From NCBI RefSeq assembly GCF_027912675.1, contig NZ_CP115757.1:2419501-2483500 (forward strand): 64,000 nucleotides of DNA, in the 5' to 3' direction. Below, in pieces: positions 19,008-28,408 of this stretch (the stretch's first letter is position 1; each line of letters starts with the position of its first letter). Made by a program: the position numbers and the translations under genes. Below the pieces are notes generated by a model that saw only the letters and a program-made list of their open reading frames with translations, did no database searches and was not told where the DNA came from. This stretch comes from Paracoccus sp. SCSIO 75233. GTDB lineage: Bacteria > Pseudomonadota > Alphaproteobacteria > Rhodobacterales > Rhodobacteraceae.

Positions 19008-19294
19008 TCCAGCCTGATCTGCTGGCTCAGGGTGCCGCTTTCGTCGTAAACAAGAACCTCCCCCGCATCGGTCACAACGATCAGCCGCTGGCCTGCAAAG
19101 GTCACGGCGGCGGGTTCCGCGCCCTCGGGCAGCGTGACCGCGTCGGGCAGATCGGGCAGGTCGGGGGTGTTCAGGCGTATCCACAGGATTGCGACGATGG
19201 CGGCGAGGCCCAGTACCATTGCAACGGCCATCCCGCCGACCAGCAGCTTGAGGAAGCGCAGATGCGGCACCGGCGCATCGTCGTGCCCCGGCAT
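18998..19294 (-). CDS. Small membrane-anchored protein (DUF6476-like)
   Basis: A 98-residue protein with one transmembrane segment at about residues 15-38 (LLVGGMAVAMVLGLAAIVAILW) and a periplasmic beta-rich tail containing AAVTFAGQRLIVVTDAGEVLVYDE. It matches an uncharacterised Rhodobacteraceae family next to the pseudouridine synthase gene. I chose ATG 19294 because GAGGG lies 10-6 nt upstream; a GTG/ATG start at 19339 would overlap the rluD-type start codon on the other strand. Function is unknown. Confidence 0.7.
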   Translation of the reverse strand: MPGHDDAPVPHLRFLKLLVGGMAVAMVLGLAAIVAILWIRLNTPDLPDLPDAVTLPEGAEPAAVTFAGQRLIVVTDAGEVLVYDESGTLSQQIRLDQP

Positions 19295-19337
19295 CTGGCC
19301 CTCGCCCCGCCCCTGCTTATGATCTATGTCGCTTTGC

Positions 19338-20381
19338 ATGGCTGAACTGATCCTGACAATTCCCGACGGCGTGACTGGACGCCTTGATAAGGCGCTTGCC
19401 GATCTTGCGCCAGAGGAGGCGGCGCTGTCACGCTCCCGCCTCGCGCGGCTGATTGCGGATGGAACCGTGTCCGGGCCTGCAGGTCAGGTGGACAGTGCCA
19501 AGCACAAGGTCGCGCCGGGTGAGGTCTATCGCGTCACCCTGCCCGAACCCGCGCCGGTGGAGACGCTGCCGCAGGATATTCCGCTGAACATCGCCTATGA
19601 GGATGACGATCTGATCGTGATCGACAAGCCCGCCGGGATGGTGGTCCATCCCGCCCCGGGCAGCCCCGACGGCACGCTGGTCAACGCGCTGCTGCATCAC
19701 TGCGCGGGCAGCCTGTCGGGCATCGGCGGCGAGGCGCGGCCGGGGATCGTGCATCGGATCGACAAGGACACCTCCGGCCTGCTGGTCGCGGCGAAGTCGG
19801 ACCGGGCGCATCAGGGACTGGCCGCGCAGTTCGAGGCGCATAGTGCCGACCGCGCCTATCTGGCGCTGGCGCATGGGATCATCGACGCGGGCGATGCGCG
19901 GCTGCGCGGCACCCGCGGGGTCAGCTTCGAGCCGGGCGGGGTGCTGAAGATCGCCTCCCGCCTCGACCGGCACCCAAGCGACCGCCAGCGTCAGGCGGTT
20001 TATTTCGAGGGTGAGCGGGGACGTCATGCGATCACCCGCGCCCGGATGCTGGAGAGCTTCGGCACGCCACCCGCTGCGATGCTTGTCGAGTGCCGGCTGG
20101 AGACGGGCCGGACCCATCAGATCCGCGTGCATATGGCGCATGCGGGGCTTGGGCTGATCGGCGATCCGGTCTATGGTGGATCGCGCAAGGCCTCCACGCG
20201 CGCCCTTGGTGCAGCGGCCCAGCATGTACAGGCGTTTCCGCGTCAGGCCCTGCACGCCGCCCGACTCGGTTTTGAGCACCCGATTGACGGCGCGCATCTG
20301 GAATTCACTTCACCGCTGCCTGCCGATATGCAGGCATTGTTACAAGAGCTGCGCGGAACCAGCCCCTCAGCCCCGCGTTGA
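19338..20381 (+). CDS. RluA-family pseudouridine synthase (RluD-like)
   Basis: A 347-residue RNA pseudouridine synthase with an N-terminal S4 RNA-binding domain (about residues 10-75) and the catalytic motif HRIDKDTSGLLV near residue 138, whose Asp attacks the uridine. DDDLIVIDKPAGMVVHP near 90 is the other family signature. Probably modifies 23S rRNA; the exact target (RluD or RluC type) is not certain. It reads towards rpoH and ends 19 nt before it. Divergent from the small membrane protein gene. An in-frame ATG at 19326 is an alternative start. Confidence 0.92.
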   Translation: MAELILTIPDGVTGRLDKALADLAPEEAALSRSRLARLIADGTVSGPAGQVDSAKHKVAPGEVYRVTLPEPAPVETLPQDIPLNIAYEDDDLIVIDKPAGMVVHPAPGSPDGTLVNALLHHCAGSLSGIGGEARPGIVHRIDKDTSGLLVAAKSDRAHQGLAAQFEAHSADRAYLALAHGIIDAGDARLRGTRGVSFEPGGVLKIASRLDRHPSDRQRQAVYFEGERGRHAITRARMLESFGTPPAAMLVECRLETGRTHQIRVHMAHAGLGLIGDPVYGGSRKASTRALGAAAQHVQAFPRQALHAARLGFEHPIDGAHLEFTSPLPADMQALLQELRGTSPSAPR

Positions 20382-20400
20382 TTTTCTGCGAGAGATAGTC

Positions 20401-21306
20401 ATGGCCAATTACACAAACCTTCCCGCCCCCAGCCCCGAACAGGGGATGAACCGCTACCTTCAGGAAATCCGGAAGTTCCCGCTTCTGGAACCGGAGGAGG
20501 AGTACATGCTGGCAAAGGCGTGGACCGATCATGAGGACAGCGAGGCGGCGCATAAGCTTGTGACCTCTCACCTGCGGCTGGCGGCAAAGATCGCCATGGG
20601 TTATCGCGGTTACGGTCTGCCGCAGGCCGAGGTGATCTCGGAGGCGAATGTCGGGCTTATGCAGGCCGTGAAACGGTTCGACCCGGAGAAAGGTTTCCGG
20701 CTGGCGACCTATGCGATGTGGTGGATCCGCGCCTCGATCCAGGAATATATCCTGCGTTCGTGGTCGCTGGTGAAGATGGGTACGACCTCGGGGCAGAAGA
20801 AACTGTTCTTCAACCTGCGCAAGGCCAAGAACCGGATCGGCGCGCTTGAGGAAGGCGATCTTCGTCCTGAAAACGTCACCCGGATCGCGGACGATCTGAA
20901 TGTGACGGAACAGGAAGTCATCGACATGAACCGCCGGATGGCCGGTTCGGATGCCTCGCTGAATGCGACGGTCGGCTCCGCTGATGGCGATTCGACGGCG
21001 CAGTGGCAGGACTGGCTGGAGGACGAGGACGCCGATCAGGCGGGGGCCTATGCCGAAGCTGATGAACTTAACCTGCGGCGCGAAATGCTGGTTCAGGCCA
21101 TGGATGTGCTGAACGACCGTGAGAAGGACATTCTTATGGAACGCCGCTTGCGCGACGACCCCCTGACACTGGAAGAGCTGTCGGGCCGCTACAATGTCTC
21201 GCGCGAGCGTATCCGCCAGATCGAGGTGCGTGCGTTCGAGAAGTTGCAGGACCGGATGCGCGACCTTGCCCGCGACAAAGGAATGGCTATCGCGACGGAT
21301 GATTGA
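20401..21306 (+). CDS. rpoH: Heat shock sigma factor RpoH (sigma-32)
   Basis: A 301-residue sigma-70 family factor. Regions 1.2-2.4 include SHLRLAAKIAMGYRGYGLP and TYAMWWIRASIQEYILRSWSLVK; the RpoH box QKKLFFNLR is at residues 132-140; region 4.2 ends VSRERIRQIEVRAFEKLQ. It directs RNA polymerase to heat shock promoters. It starts 19 nt after the pseudouridine synthase stop, so it is cotranscribed with it or has its promoter inside that gene. Strong ribosome site GAGAG before ATG. Alphaproteobacteria often have two rpoH genes; only this one is visible here. Confidence 0.97.
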   Translation: MANYTNLPAPSPEQGMNRYLQEIRKFPLLEPEEEYMLAKAWTDHEDSEAAHKLVTSHLRLAAKIAMGYRGYGLPQAEVISEANVGLMQAVKRFDPEKGFRLATYAMWWIRASIQEYILRSWSLVKMGTTSGQKKLFFNLRKAKNRIGALEEGDLRPENVTRIADDLNVTEQEVIDMNRRMAGSDASLNATVGSADGDSTAQWQDWLEDEDADQAGAYAEADELNLRREMLVQAMDVLNDREKDILMERRLRDDPLTLEELSGRYNVSRERIRQIEVRAFEKLQDRMRDLARDKGMAIATDD

Positions 21307-21357
21307 CGGCGGGGTGCGGACAGCCCATGCTACCGGCGTAGTAACAAGTAGGCCCGC

Positions 21358-22401
21358 ATGCGCTCGACCGCGCTCAAGCAATTTCAGAGGCTGGAGGCAC
21401 AGGGAAACTGGCGCTCCGCACCGGGTGAAGCGCCGCGTGAGGTGATCGTTTCCATTGGTGAAGCGACGCTGATCCTGAGCGATCCGAAATCGGATAAGCC
21501 TTTGACACACTGGTCGCTTCCGGCGGTTGAACGGACCAACCCCGGCAAGATGCCTGCCATCTATATTCCCGCTGCAGTCAAGGGCGATCAGAGCCACGAG
21601 ACGCTGGAGATCGATGACACGCTGATGATCGAGGCGATTGACAAGGTGCAGACCGCAATCGCCGCCCGCCACAGCCATCCGGGGCGTCTGCGGGGAAGCC
21701 TGACAATCGCCGCTTTCATCGCCATGCTGATCGCCGGGATCATCTGGCTGCCCGGAGCGTTGCGCGACTATGCTGTCCGCATTACCCCGGCGGCAGAGCG
21801 GTCAGCCATCGGCACTGCGCTGCTGAACCGGATCACCGCCATCACCGGCGCACCCTGTCGCGACCCTGCTGCTGAAGCGACCCTGATCCGGTTGTCGCGC
21901 CGCATCGGGCTGCCGGGCGACACCCGGATCGTTGTGTTGCCCGAGCATGTGCCGGGCGCGATCATGTTGCCCGGGCAGATGCTGATCGCAGATGCCGCCC
22001 TGATCCAGCAGCAGAAGGAGCCGGAGGCGCTGGCTGGCCATCTGCTCGTCGCGCAGCTTGAGGCGGAACTGAACGATCCCCTGCGTGTCGTGCTTGAAGG
22101 GGCGGGGCTGCGGCAGGTCATGAGCCTTCTGACCAGCGGCAAGCTGTCGGACAATGCGCTTGCGGGGCTGGAAGACGCCCTTTTGCGAGACGCGGACCCC
22201 CACCCAAGCGATGCGGAACTGATCGCCGCGTTCACCGATGCCCAAATTCCCAGCACGGCCTATGCGACAACGCTTGATGACGGGGGCCACACAGCCGCCA
22301 CCCTGACCGAAGCCGACCCGTTTCGCACCCGGCCCAGCCCGCCCGTGCTGAGCGAGCGGGACTGGAACACGCTTCAGCAGATTTGCGTCGGGCGAGGCTG
22401 A
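21358..22401 (+). CDS. Membrane protein resembling an inactive M48 peptidase
   Basis: A 347-residue protein with a soluble N-terminal part (1-110), one transmembrane helix at about 113-135 and a C-terminal domain. Residues 198-242 read VPGAIMLPGQMLIADAAL then EPEALAGHLLVAQLEAELNDP, which lines up with the M48 pattern of NAFALPGG-x-I-x-V followed by a helix normally carrying HExxH. Here the zinc site is replaced by AQLEA, so catalysis by that motif is not possible. Conserved in the family as far as I can judge. It follows rpoH by 51 nt. A scaffold or regulator role for quality control is speculation. Confidence 0.7.
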   Translation: MRSTALKQFQRLEAQGNWRSAPGEAPREVIVSIGEATLILSDPKSDKPLTHWSLPAVERTNPGKMPAIYIPAAVKGDQSHETLEIDDTLMIEAIDKVQTAIAARHSHPGRLRGSLTIAAFIAMLIAGIIWLPGALRDYAVRITPAAERSAIGTALLNRITAITGAPCRDPAAEATLIRLSRRIGLPGDTRIVVLPEHVPGAIMLPGQMLIADAALIQQQKEPEALAGHLLVAQLEAELNDPLRVVLEGAGLRQVMSLLTSGKLSDNALAGLEDALLRDADPHPSDAELIAAFTDAQIPSTAYATTLDDGGHTAATLTEADPFRTRPSPPVLSERDWNTLQQICVGRG

Positions 22402-22416
22402 GTTTCCGGGTCTGGC

Positions 22417-23472
22417 TTACCGCGCCACGGCATTTCGATAGCCAGCCCGCCTGAGCCTGTTGAGCGCCGCGATCAGCCTCTCCCGCGATTGGAACGGACC
22501 GGCCATGACGGCGCGTTTCTCCTCCGGGTCATCGATCCGCTGCCGCACGACCGGGTAGCCGAGTTTCATCAGGGCATTCGCGGCAATCCTGACCCCTGCC
22601 GCCTCGAAACGCCCGATCTGGATATAGCGTGCATGGGCAGGGATGCGTTCGACGGTTTCCGGCGGCGCGATTCTTGCGGTCCGGCGATGTGTATTCCGAT
22701 TGTCGGTCGCGTTTCCTTTGCTGACCCGCCGACGGTCGGACACGCCCGGTTTCACTGGCGGTCTGCGAACAGCAGAAGGCGCAGCGGCAGCCAGATTGGG
22801 CGATATACGCTTCACCTCGCGCATGCCTTGCGGTCGTGCCGCAGCAGCCGCGAAACTGCTTAACCCATCCGAAGGCATCGCCTCTCCGCCAGCGCAGAAC
22901 CCGCCGGTCGGGTCCGTAAAACCCAAACCATGTCCTGAACCGGCTGCCTGTAGCCCGAGCAGCCCGCACAGGCGATCCGCACTACCCGGCAACGCCGGAC
23001 GTATCTCCACAGCCTTCGCAACCTCAATCGCTTCGGTGATTTCGGCGGTCAGCCCCTTGAGCACGGCCTGCCGTTGCGCCGTGCCGGTTGTTTTCCGGCG
23101 ATCACGCTTTTCAGACGGGCGGGGTTCAGCGTCGTCCGCCACGACGGCAGGCTCGGGCCCGTCATACAACGCCGCCGCAATCTCCCGCTCCGCCTCCGCG
23201 ATCACATCTGCAAGGCCGTCTGGTTCATCCCCGACATCTTCCGCTCCGGCGTTCGCGACCAGGCTCGGCGGAAAGCCGCAGATCGGCATGTCGTAGTCGT
23301 CCATCCGCGCGGTCCAGCTATGACCGTTGCGAAGGAACACGCATCCCAGGCTGTCGATATATTGCCTGCCGGGAAAGTCGCGCGGCGGTAGTTCCGCGGG
23401 CTGCCGGGCAAATCCCGACCCGGCCCAGAGGACCACGAGGACAGATAGAAATACCTTACACAGAAAACCCAT
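22417..23472 (-). CDS. SPOR-domain exported protein
   Basis: A 351-residue protein with a signal peptide (MGFLCKVFLSVLVVLWAGSGFA, cut after about residue 22). The N-terminal part has several Cys, and residues about 60-270 are low-complexity (Ala, Glu, Arg, Pro). The C-terminal about 72 residues (ARYIQIGRFEAAGVRIAAN then GPFQSRERLIAALNRLRRAGY) form a SPOR domain, which binds denuded peptidoglycan at the septum. It may therefore act at the division site. It is on the same strand as upp, 62 nt away. Specific function is unknown. Confidence 0.8.
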   Translation of the reverse strand: MGFLCKVFLSVLVVLWAGSGFARQPAELPPRDFPGRQYIDSLGCVFLRNGHSWTARMDDYDMPICGFPPSLVANAGAEDVGDEPDGLADVIAEAEREIAAALYDGPEPAVVADDAEPRPSEKRDRRKTTGTAQRQAVLKGLTAEITEAIEVAKAVEIRPALPGSADRLCGLLGLQAAGSGHGLGFTDPTGGFCAGGEAMPSDGLSSFAAAAARPQGMREVKRISPNLAAAAPSAVRRPPVKPGVSDRRRVSKGNATDNRNTHRRTARIAPPETVERIPAHARYIQIGRFEAAGVRIAANALMKLGYPVVRQRIDDPEEKRAVMAGPFQSRERLIAALNRLRRAGYRNAVAR

Positions 23473-23534
23473 CGACCCGCCGAATCAGCCTTTTGACCGT
23501 TCTACCCAGATCGTGCTGACGTGGGGTTAATGCC

Positions 23535-24170
23535 TCACTTGGTGCCGAACATCCGGTCACCCGCATCACCCAGACCGGGAACGATATAGCCGTGATCGTC
23601 CAGCCGTTCGTCCAGCGCCGCCGTGACAATCGCCACGTCGGGATGCGCATCCTTCATCCGCGCCACCCCCTCCGGCGCGGCCAACAGGCACAGAAAGCGG
23701 ATGTCGGTCGCGCCCGCCTGTTTAATGAGGTCAATCGCGGCTGCCGACGAATTGCCCGTGGCCAGCATCGGGTCGACCACGATGGTCAGCCGCTCATCCA
23801 GACCGGCGGGCAATTTCGAATAATACTGCACCGGCTGTAGCGTTTCGGGGTCGCGATAAAGCCCGACAAACCCAACCCGCGCAGAGGGGATCAGTTCGAG
23901 GATCCCGTCCAGCAACCCGTTCCCCGCCCGCAGGATAGAGACAAGCGCAAGTTTTTTGCCCTCCAGCATCGGCGCGTCCATCGGCTGCAACGGCGTCTCG
24001 ATCCGCCGGGTCGCAAGCGGAAGCTCGCGCGTCACCTCATAGGCCAGCAGCAGGCTGATCTCGCGCAGAAGCTGCCGGAACCCGGCCGTGGAGGTCGCCT
24101 TGTCGCGCATCAGGGTCAGCTTGTGCTGCACCAGAGGATGCTGAACAACGGTCAGATGCTGGTCGGACAT
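23535..24170 (-). CDS. upp: Uracil phosphoribosyltransferase
   Basis: A 211-residue enzyme: uracil + PRPP to UMP + PPi. It shows [32 protein letters not shown] near residues 74-106, the PRPP loop [21 protein letters not shown] near 128-147, and [10 protein letters not shown] at the C-terminus. Length fits. Last enzyme of the nucleoside salvage transcript (cdd-deoA-deoB-add-upp); it follows add after 64 nt. Confidence 0.95.
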   Translation of the reverse strand: MSDQHLTVVQHPLVQHKLTLMRDKATSTAGFRQLLREISLLLAYEVTRELPLATRRIETPLQPMDAPMLEGKKLALVSILRAGNGLLDGILELIPSARVGFVGLYRDPETLQPVQYYSKLPAGLDERLTIVVDPMLATGNSSAAAIDLIKQAGATDIRFLCLLAAPEGVARMKDAHPDVAIVTAALDERLDDHGYIVPGLGDAGDRMFGTK

Positions 24171-24234
24171 ATGCGCTCTCCTGTCGGCGGATCGTCGGGG
24201 TGAAACCGTCCTAGCCTTAGCCGGAGCCTTCTGT

Positions 24235-25221
24235 CTATGGCTGGTCGAACAGCTTGCCGAGACGCGTGCGCGTCTCCCGGTCGCAGAAGGCAGCTTCGGC
24301 GGCGGTTCGGTTCAGTTCCGCAAACTCCGCCTCGCCCCAGCCGAATGCGTCATGCAGGCGTTCATATTCATGGCTCAGCGTGGTGTGGAAGAAGGGCGGA
24401 TCGTCGGTAGAAACCGTGACCCGGACCCCCGCATCCGCGAGCCTCGCAATCGGGTGATCCTGCCAGTCGGGATAGATCCCAAGCGCGATATTGGAGCCGG
24501 GACAGACCTCAAGCACGATGCCTCGTTCGGCCAGATCGCGCATCAGTTCGGCATCCTGAACCACATGGACACCGTGACCGATGCGGCTGACGCCGAGGTC
24601 CAGCACATTGCGAATCGATTGCGGGCCAGCCCATTCGCCCGCGTGACAGGTCAGGCCAAGCCCAGCCTCGCGCGCGCAATCGAAGCTCCACGCGAAATCG
24701 CTTGCGTTCCCTACGGTTTCCGCGCCGCCCATGCCGAAGCCGGCCACCCAGGCGGTCCCGTCCTCGCTGCCGGTCTCCGCCGCGCAGATTGCGGATTTCC
24801 GGGCGCGTTCGGGACCGAAATGGCGGATCGCGGTCAGAATGGCACGGCTGTCGATACCTTGCGCGCGCATCTCCGTCGCGACCTCCTCCAGCGCGCCGAG
24901 GTAATCGCGCCATGCAATCAGATCGCCGCCGCCGCAAAATTCGGGCGACACGAACAGCTCGGCATAAACTGCACCCTGCTCGCCGCAATTCTGCAAGACC
25001 TCACGCAGCAGTCGCGCATAGTCCTGCGGCGAGGTGATAACGGATGTCGCAGCCTCATAGACACGCAGGAAATCGGCGAAGTCGCGATAGCGGTAGTTCC
25101 CGCGTTCATCGAAAATCTGCGCCAGATCGGTCTGCTTCTCCGCCGCCAGCCCGCGAATGAAACCGGGCGGGGCGGCGCCTTCCAGATGCAGGTGGAGTTC
25201 GATTTTCTTTATATCTTTCAT
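24235..25221 (-). CDS. add: Adenosine deaminase
   Basis: A 328-residue zinc hydrolase: adenosine to inosine plus ammonia. The first zinc ligands are His10 and His12 in LHLHLEG, the next motif CHAGE is near residue 205, and VSTDDPPFF near 286 supplies the Asp pair. Length and order are those of bacterial Add. The start could also be GTG (25224) or TTG (25230) immediately upstream; the ATG is taken. Gap to deoB is 17 nt, so it is part of the same operon. Confidence 0.93.
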   Translation of the reverse strand: MKDIKKIELHLHLEGAAPPGFIRGLAAEKQTDLAQIFDERGNYRYRDFADFLRVYEAATSVITSPQDYARLLREVLQNCGEQGAVYAELFVSPEFCGGGDLIAWRDYLGALEEVATEMRAQGIDSRAILTAIRHFGPERARKSAICAAETGSEDGTAWVAGFGMGGAETVGNASDFAWSFDCAREAGLGLTCHAGEWAGPQSIRNVLDLGVSRIGHGVHVVQDAELMRDLAERGIVLEVCPGSNIALGIYPDWQDHPIARLADAGVRVTVSTDDPPFFHTTLSHEYERLHDAFGWGEAEFAELNRTAAEAAFCDRETRTRLGKLFDQP

Positions 25222-25238
25222 CACATCCAACCCCTGCG

Positions 25239-26417
25239 TCAGAGAAAGCTCTTCCCGTGCCCCGGCAGCGCCAGCCCGAGATGCGCCATCACACTGGCCC
25301 CAATATCCGAAAACCCCACCTGCCCCACGGCGCGCGCACCCGGACCAGCGCCCAGAACCGGCACCCTCTCCCGCGTGTGATCGGTGCCGGTCCATGACGG
25401 ATCGTTGCCATGATCGGCGGTGAACAGGATCAGATCGCCGGGACGCAGCTTTTGCAGCGCCTGCCCGACGATCCCGTCAAACCACTCCAGATGGGCGGCA
25501 TATCCGGCAATGTCGCGGCGATGACCATACAGGCTGTCAAACTCCACGAAATTGGCGAAGGTCAGGCTGCCCGGCTCGGCCTCGTCCAGCAGGCGCAGCA
25601 GGTGTTCGGCAAGTGCGGCGTCGGATGTCCCCTTGTGCAATGCGCTGATGCCCCGATGGCTGAAAATATCCCCGATTTTCCCGATGGCATGGGTGGCCCG
25701 CCCGGCCCGCATCGCAATGTCGAGGATCGTGTCCGAGGGCGGCGGCACCGCGAAATCACGCCGGTTCGCGGTTCGCTGAAAGCTGCCGGGTTGGCCTACG
25801 AACGGCCTCGCAATGACCCGGCCCACTTTCATTTGGTGCAGCATTGGGGCGAGATCTTCGCAGAGCTTCAGAAGCCGGTCGAGGCCAAAGGCGTCCTCAT
25901 GCGCAGCGATCTGGAACACGCTGTCGGCAGAGGTGTAGCAGATCGGCCAGCCAGTTTGCAGATGCGCCTCGCCCAGCTCGTCCATGATGACGGTGCCGGA
26001 GGCGTGCTTGTCGCCCAGAATACCGTCCGTGCCCGCCAGTTCGCACACTCTTGCCGTGACATCCGGCGGAAAGCTCGGCTGGGTATCGGGAAAATAATGC
26101 CAGTCCCACGGCACCGGCACCCCGGCGATTTCCCAATGGCCTGACGGCGTGTCCTTGCCCGGCGAAATCTCCGTCGCAGCCCCCCACAGCCCTTCGGGCG
26201 TGGCCCCCAGTCCTGGCGCATCCAGCCCGGAGGCAAGGCGCAGCGCGGCACCCAGCCCGAGACGGTCGAGATTGGGCAGGTCCAGCCGCCCGGCCTCGGC
26301 CATGTGCAGAACGGTATTCGCCCCGGTATCGGGACGGCCATCGTTGTAGAAGCGGTCGGCATCCGGCGCGCCGCCGATACCGACCGAGTCCATGACCACC
26401 AGAAACGCCCTGCTCAT
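25239..26417 (-). CDS. deoB: Phosphopentomutase
   Basis: A 392-residue enzyme of the alkaline phosphatase superfamily that interconverts (deoxy)ribose 1-phosphate and 5-phosphate, needs Mn2+ and is cytoplasmic. The N-terminal [17 protein letters not shown] supplies a metal ligand, PSGHWEI near 93 carries phosphate-site residues and [24 protein letters not shown] near 330 carries metal-binding Asp and His residues. ATG overlaps the deoA stop by 4 nt (ATGA). Confidence 0.96.
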   Translation of the reverse strand: MSRAFLVVMDSVGIGGAPDADRFYNDGRPDTGANTVLHMAEAGRLDLPNLDRLGLGAALRLASGLDAPGLGATPEGLWGAATEISPGKDTPSGHWEIAGVPVPWDWHYFPDTQPSFPPDVTARVCELAGTDGILGDKHASGTVIMDELGEAHLQTGWPICYTSADSVFQIAAHEDAFGLDRLLKLCEDLAPMLHQMKVGRVIARPFVGQPGSFQRTANRRDFAVPPPSDTILDIAMRAGRATHAIGKIGDIFSHRGISALHKGTSDAALAEHLLRLLDEAEPGSLTFANFVEFDSLYGHRRDIAGYAAHLEWFDGIVGQALQKLRPGDLILFTADHGNDPSWTGTDHTRERVPVLGAGPGARAVGQVGFSDIGASVMAHLGLALPGHGKSFL

Positions 26418-27772
26418 TCGCCCGCCTCGATTTTATCAGCCCCCTGTTTCGCCGGAGCCTTTATGTGATCGCGTATCAGCGGGCCGGGATCAACTGGCTG
26501 CTCAGTAATGCGGTACGCAGCCAGCACGGCGGCAATCGCGCCATCCGCATCCGCTTCTGTGCGGGCATGGACCAGACCGATCTGCCCCTCCGTCGGTTCG
26601 CCCAGACGCCGCAACCCCGACAGGCCGACCCGGTGGTCAATGGCATCGCCCGCGCGAACCCGTCCGCCGCCGAGAGCGATCACCGCCTGACCGAGGGCCG
26701 CAGCATCTATTTGCGCCACATACCCCTCCGGCACCGGGATCGGTCGGATCACCGGGGCTGTAGGAAGATGCTGGTCGGGGTTGTCCAGAACATCGGCAGG
26801 GCCGCCCTGGGCTGCGACCATCCGCGCGAAAACCTCCGCCGCGTGACCCGACTCAAGTGCCGCCGTCACCTTGGTCAGCGGTTGTTCCTCACCGACCAGT
26901 GCCAGCACCTCCGCCGCCAGCGACAATGACAGGTCACGCAGGGCCGAGGGCGCGCCGCGTAACGCCGCAATCGCCTCCCGCACCTCCAGCCCGTTTCCGG
27001 CGGCGCGGGCGAGCGGCTGGTCCATGTCGGAAATCATCGCGGAAGTCCGGCACCCGGCGGCGTTTGCCGTCGCCACCAGCGAGCGGGCCAGATCCTGCAC
27101 CTCCTCCGCCGAACCCAGAAACGCGCCCGAGCCGGATTTCACATCCATCACCAGCGCATCCAGCCCTGCCGCCAGCTTCTTCGACAGGATCGACGCGGTA
27201 ATCAGATCGACCGAAGGGACGCAGGCCGCCTCGTCCCGTATCGCATAAAGCCTGCGGTCGGCGGGTGCCAGATCCGCCGTCGCCGAGACGATGGCACAGC
27301 CGATTTCCCGCACCTGACGGCGGAATGCCGCCTCCGACAGATCGCAGTTGAAACCGGGGATCGCCTCCAGCTTGTCCAGCGTGCCGCCCGTATGGCCAAG
27401 CCCCCGGCCAGAGATCATTGGCACGTAGGCCCCGCATGCCGCCAACACCGGTGCGAGGACGAGCGACACCGTATCGCCAATCCCCCCGGTCGAATGCTTG
27501 TCGACCACAGGGCCGGGCAGATCCCAGTGCAGCACATCGCCGGAATCGCGCATCGCGGCGGTCAGCGCGGTCCTGCCCTCGGCGCTCAGCCCCCGCAGCA
27601 GCACCGCCATCGCAAACGCTGCAGCCTGCGCGTCGGAGACGGAACCATCCGCCAGCCCCTGTGCGATCACCCGGGCCCCGTCCTGATCCAACCCGTTCCC
27701 CTCACGCAGCCGCGCGATGACGGGGCGTGGATCGACCCGCCCCTGCCCCGCATCGGCGGCGCGGGAGGTCAC
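26414..27772 (-). CDS. deoA: Thymidine phosphorylase
   Basis: A 452-residue pyrimidine nucleoside phosphorylase: thymidine + phosphate to thymine + deoxyribose 1-phosphate. Visible are the [10 protein letters not shown] phosphate-binding motif near residue 95 and [11 protein letters not shown] near 205. A GTG start at 27772 overlaps the cdd stop (GTGA), typical of translational coupling. No ATG gives full length. Confidence 0.95.
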   Translation of the reverse strand: MTSRAADAGQGRVDPRPVIARLREGNGLDQDGARVIAQGLADGSVSDAQAAAFAMAVLLRGLSAEGRTALTAAMRDSGDVLHWDLPGPVVDKHSTGGIGDTVSLVLAPVLAACGAYVPMISGRGLGHTGGTLDKLEAIPGFNCDLSEAAFRRQVREIGCAIVSATADLAPADRRLYAIRDEAACVPSVDLITASILSKKLAAGLDALVMDVKSGSGAFLGSAEEVQDLARSLVATANAAGCRTSAMISDMDQPLARAAGNGLEVREAIAALRGAPSALRDLSLSLAAEVLALVGEEQPLTKVTAALESGHAAEVFARMVAAQGGPADVLDNPDQHLPTAPVIRPIPVPEGYVAQIDAAALGQAVIALGGGRVRAGDAIDHRVGLSGLRRLGEPTEGQIGLVHARTEADADGAIAAVLAAYRITEQPVDPGPLIRDHIKAPAKQGADKIEAGE

Positions 27773-28167
27773 GGGGCGGCGCCTTCCATATGGCCCGCAT
27801 CGAACCGACCCGGCAGCAATCCGCCAATCGTCGTAGCCTCCGTCGCACCGGCGGTCGTAGCCAGCAGCACCGGGGTCTTTCCATCGCCGAATTCGGCCAG
27901 CTTCTGCCGACAGCCCCCGCAAGGCGGCACCGGGCTGGGCGAATCCGCGATCACCGCGACCTCCGTCAGCCGTGTCTCGCCCGCTGCGATCATGGCGGCA
28001 ATCGCCCCGGCCTCGGCACAGGTGCCTTCGGGATAGGCCACGTTCTCCACATTGCAGCCGCGATAGATCGCCCCCGATGCGCCGCGCACGGCGGCACCAA
28101 CCTTGAAATTGGAATAGGGCGCATAGGCGACCTCGCGCACCTCGCGGGCGGCATCAAGAAGCGACAT
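27769..28167 (-). CDS. cdd: Cytidine deaminase
   Basis: A 132-residue small tetrameric cytidine deaminase: cytidine to uridine plus ammonia. The zinc site is CAE near residue 50 with PCGGCR near 82-87, and YAPYSNFKVGAA near residue 15 is the family start. It is the first gene of the salvage operon, whose order (cdd, deoA, deoB, add, upp) covers deamination, phosphorolysis, sugar handling and base salvage. A 241-nt divergent region separates it from the malic enzyme gene. Confidence 0.95.
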   Translation of the reverse strand: MSLLDAAREVREVAYAPYSNFKVGAAVRGASGAIYRGCNVENVAYPEGTCAEAGAIAAMIAAGETRLTEVAVIADSPSPVPPCGGCRQKLAEFGDGKTPVLLATTAGATEATTIGGLLPGRFDAGHMEGAAP

Positions 28168-28408
28168 GGGACTCTCCGATCTGGTCGGCAAACTCTGCGC
28201 GGTCGCGTGCGCGGATGCAAGTTGCCGATTGGTTAATCCTTCGAACCGGCAATAGCTGACCCGCGAACGATCTTTCGCTTTCCCCACAAACTGTTTTGTC
28301 CCGGTTCGGGGTGGACTGCTTGTGAAGCTCTGCGAAACTGGTTTAACGCTGAACGAGATCAGTATTTTACCGGCACGCGCCGTGGTGACAGGCAGAGAAG
28401 GAACGCAG

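Noticed and set aside
20305..21678. 457-codon frame antisense to rpoH
   Set aside because: It is the mirror of conserved sigma factor regions on the other strand; codon and product features fit rpoH, not this frame.
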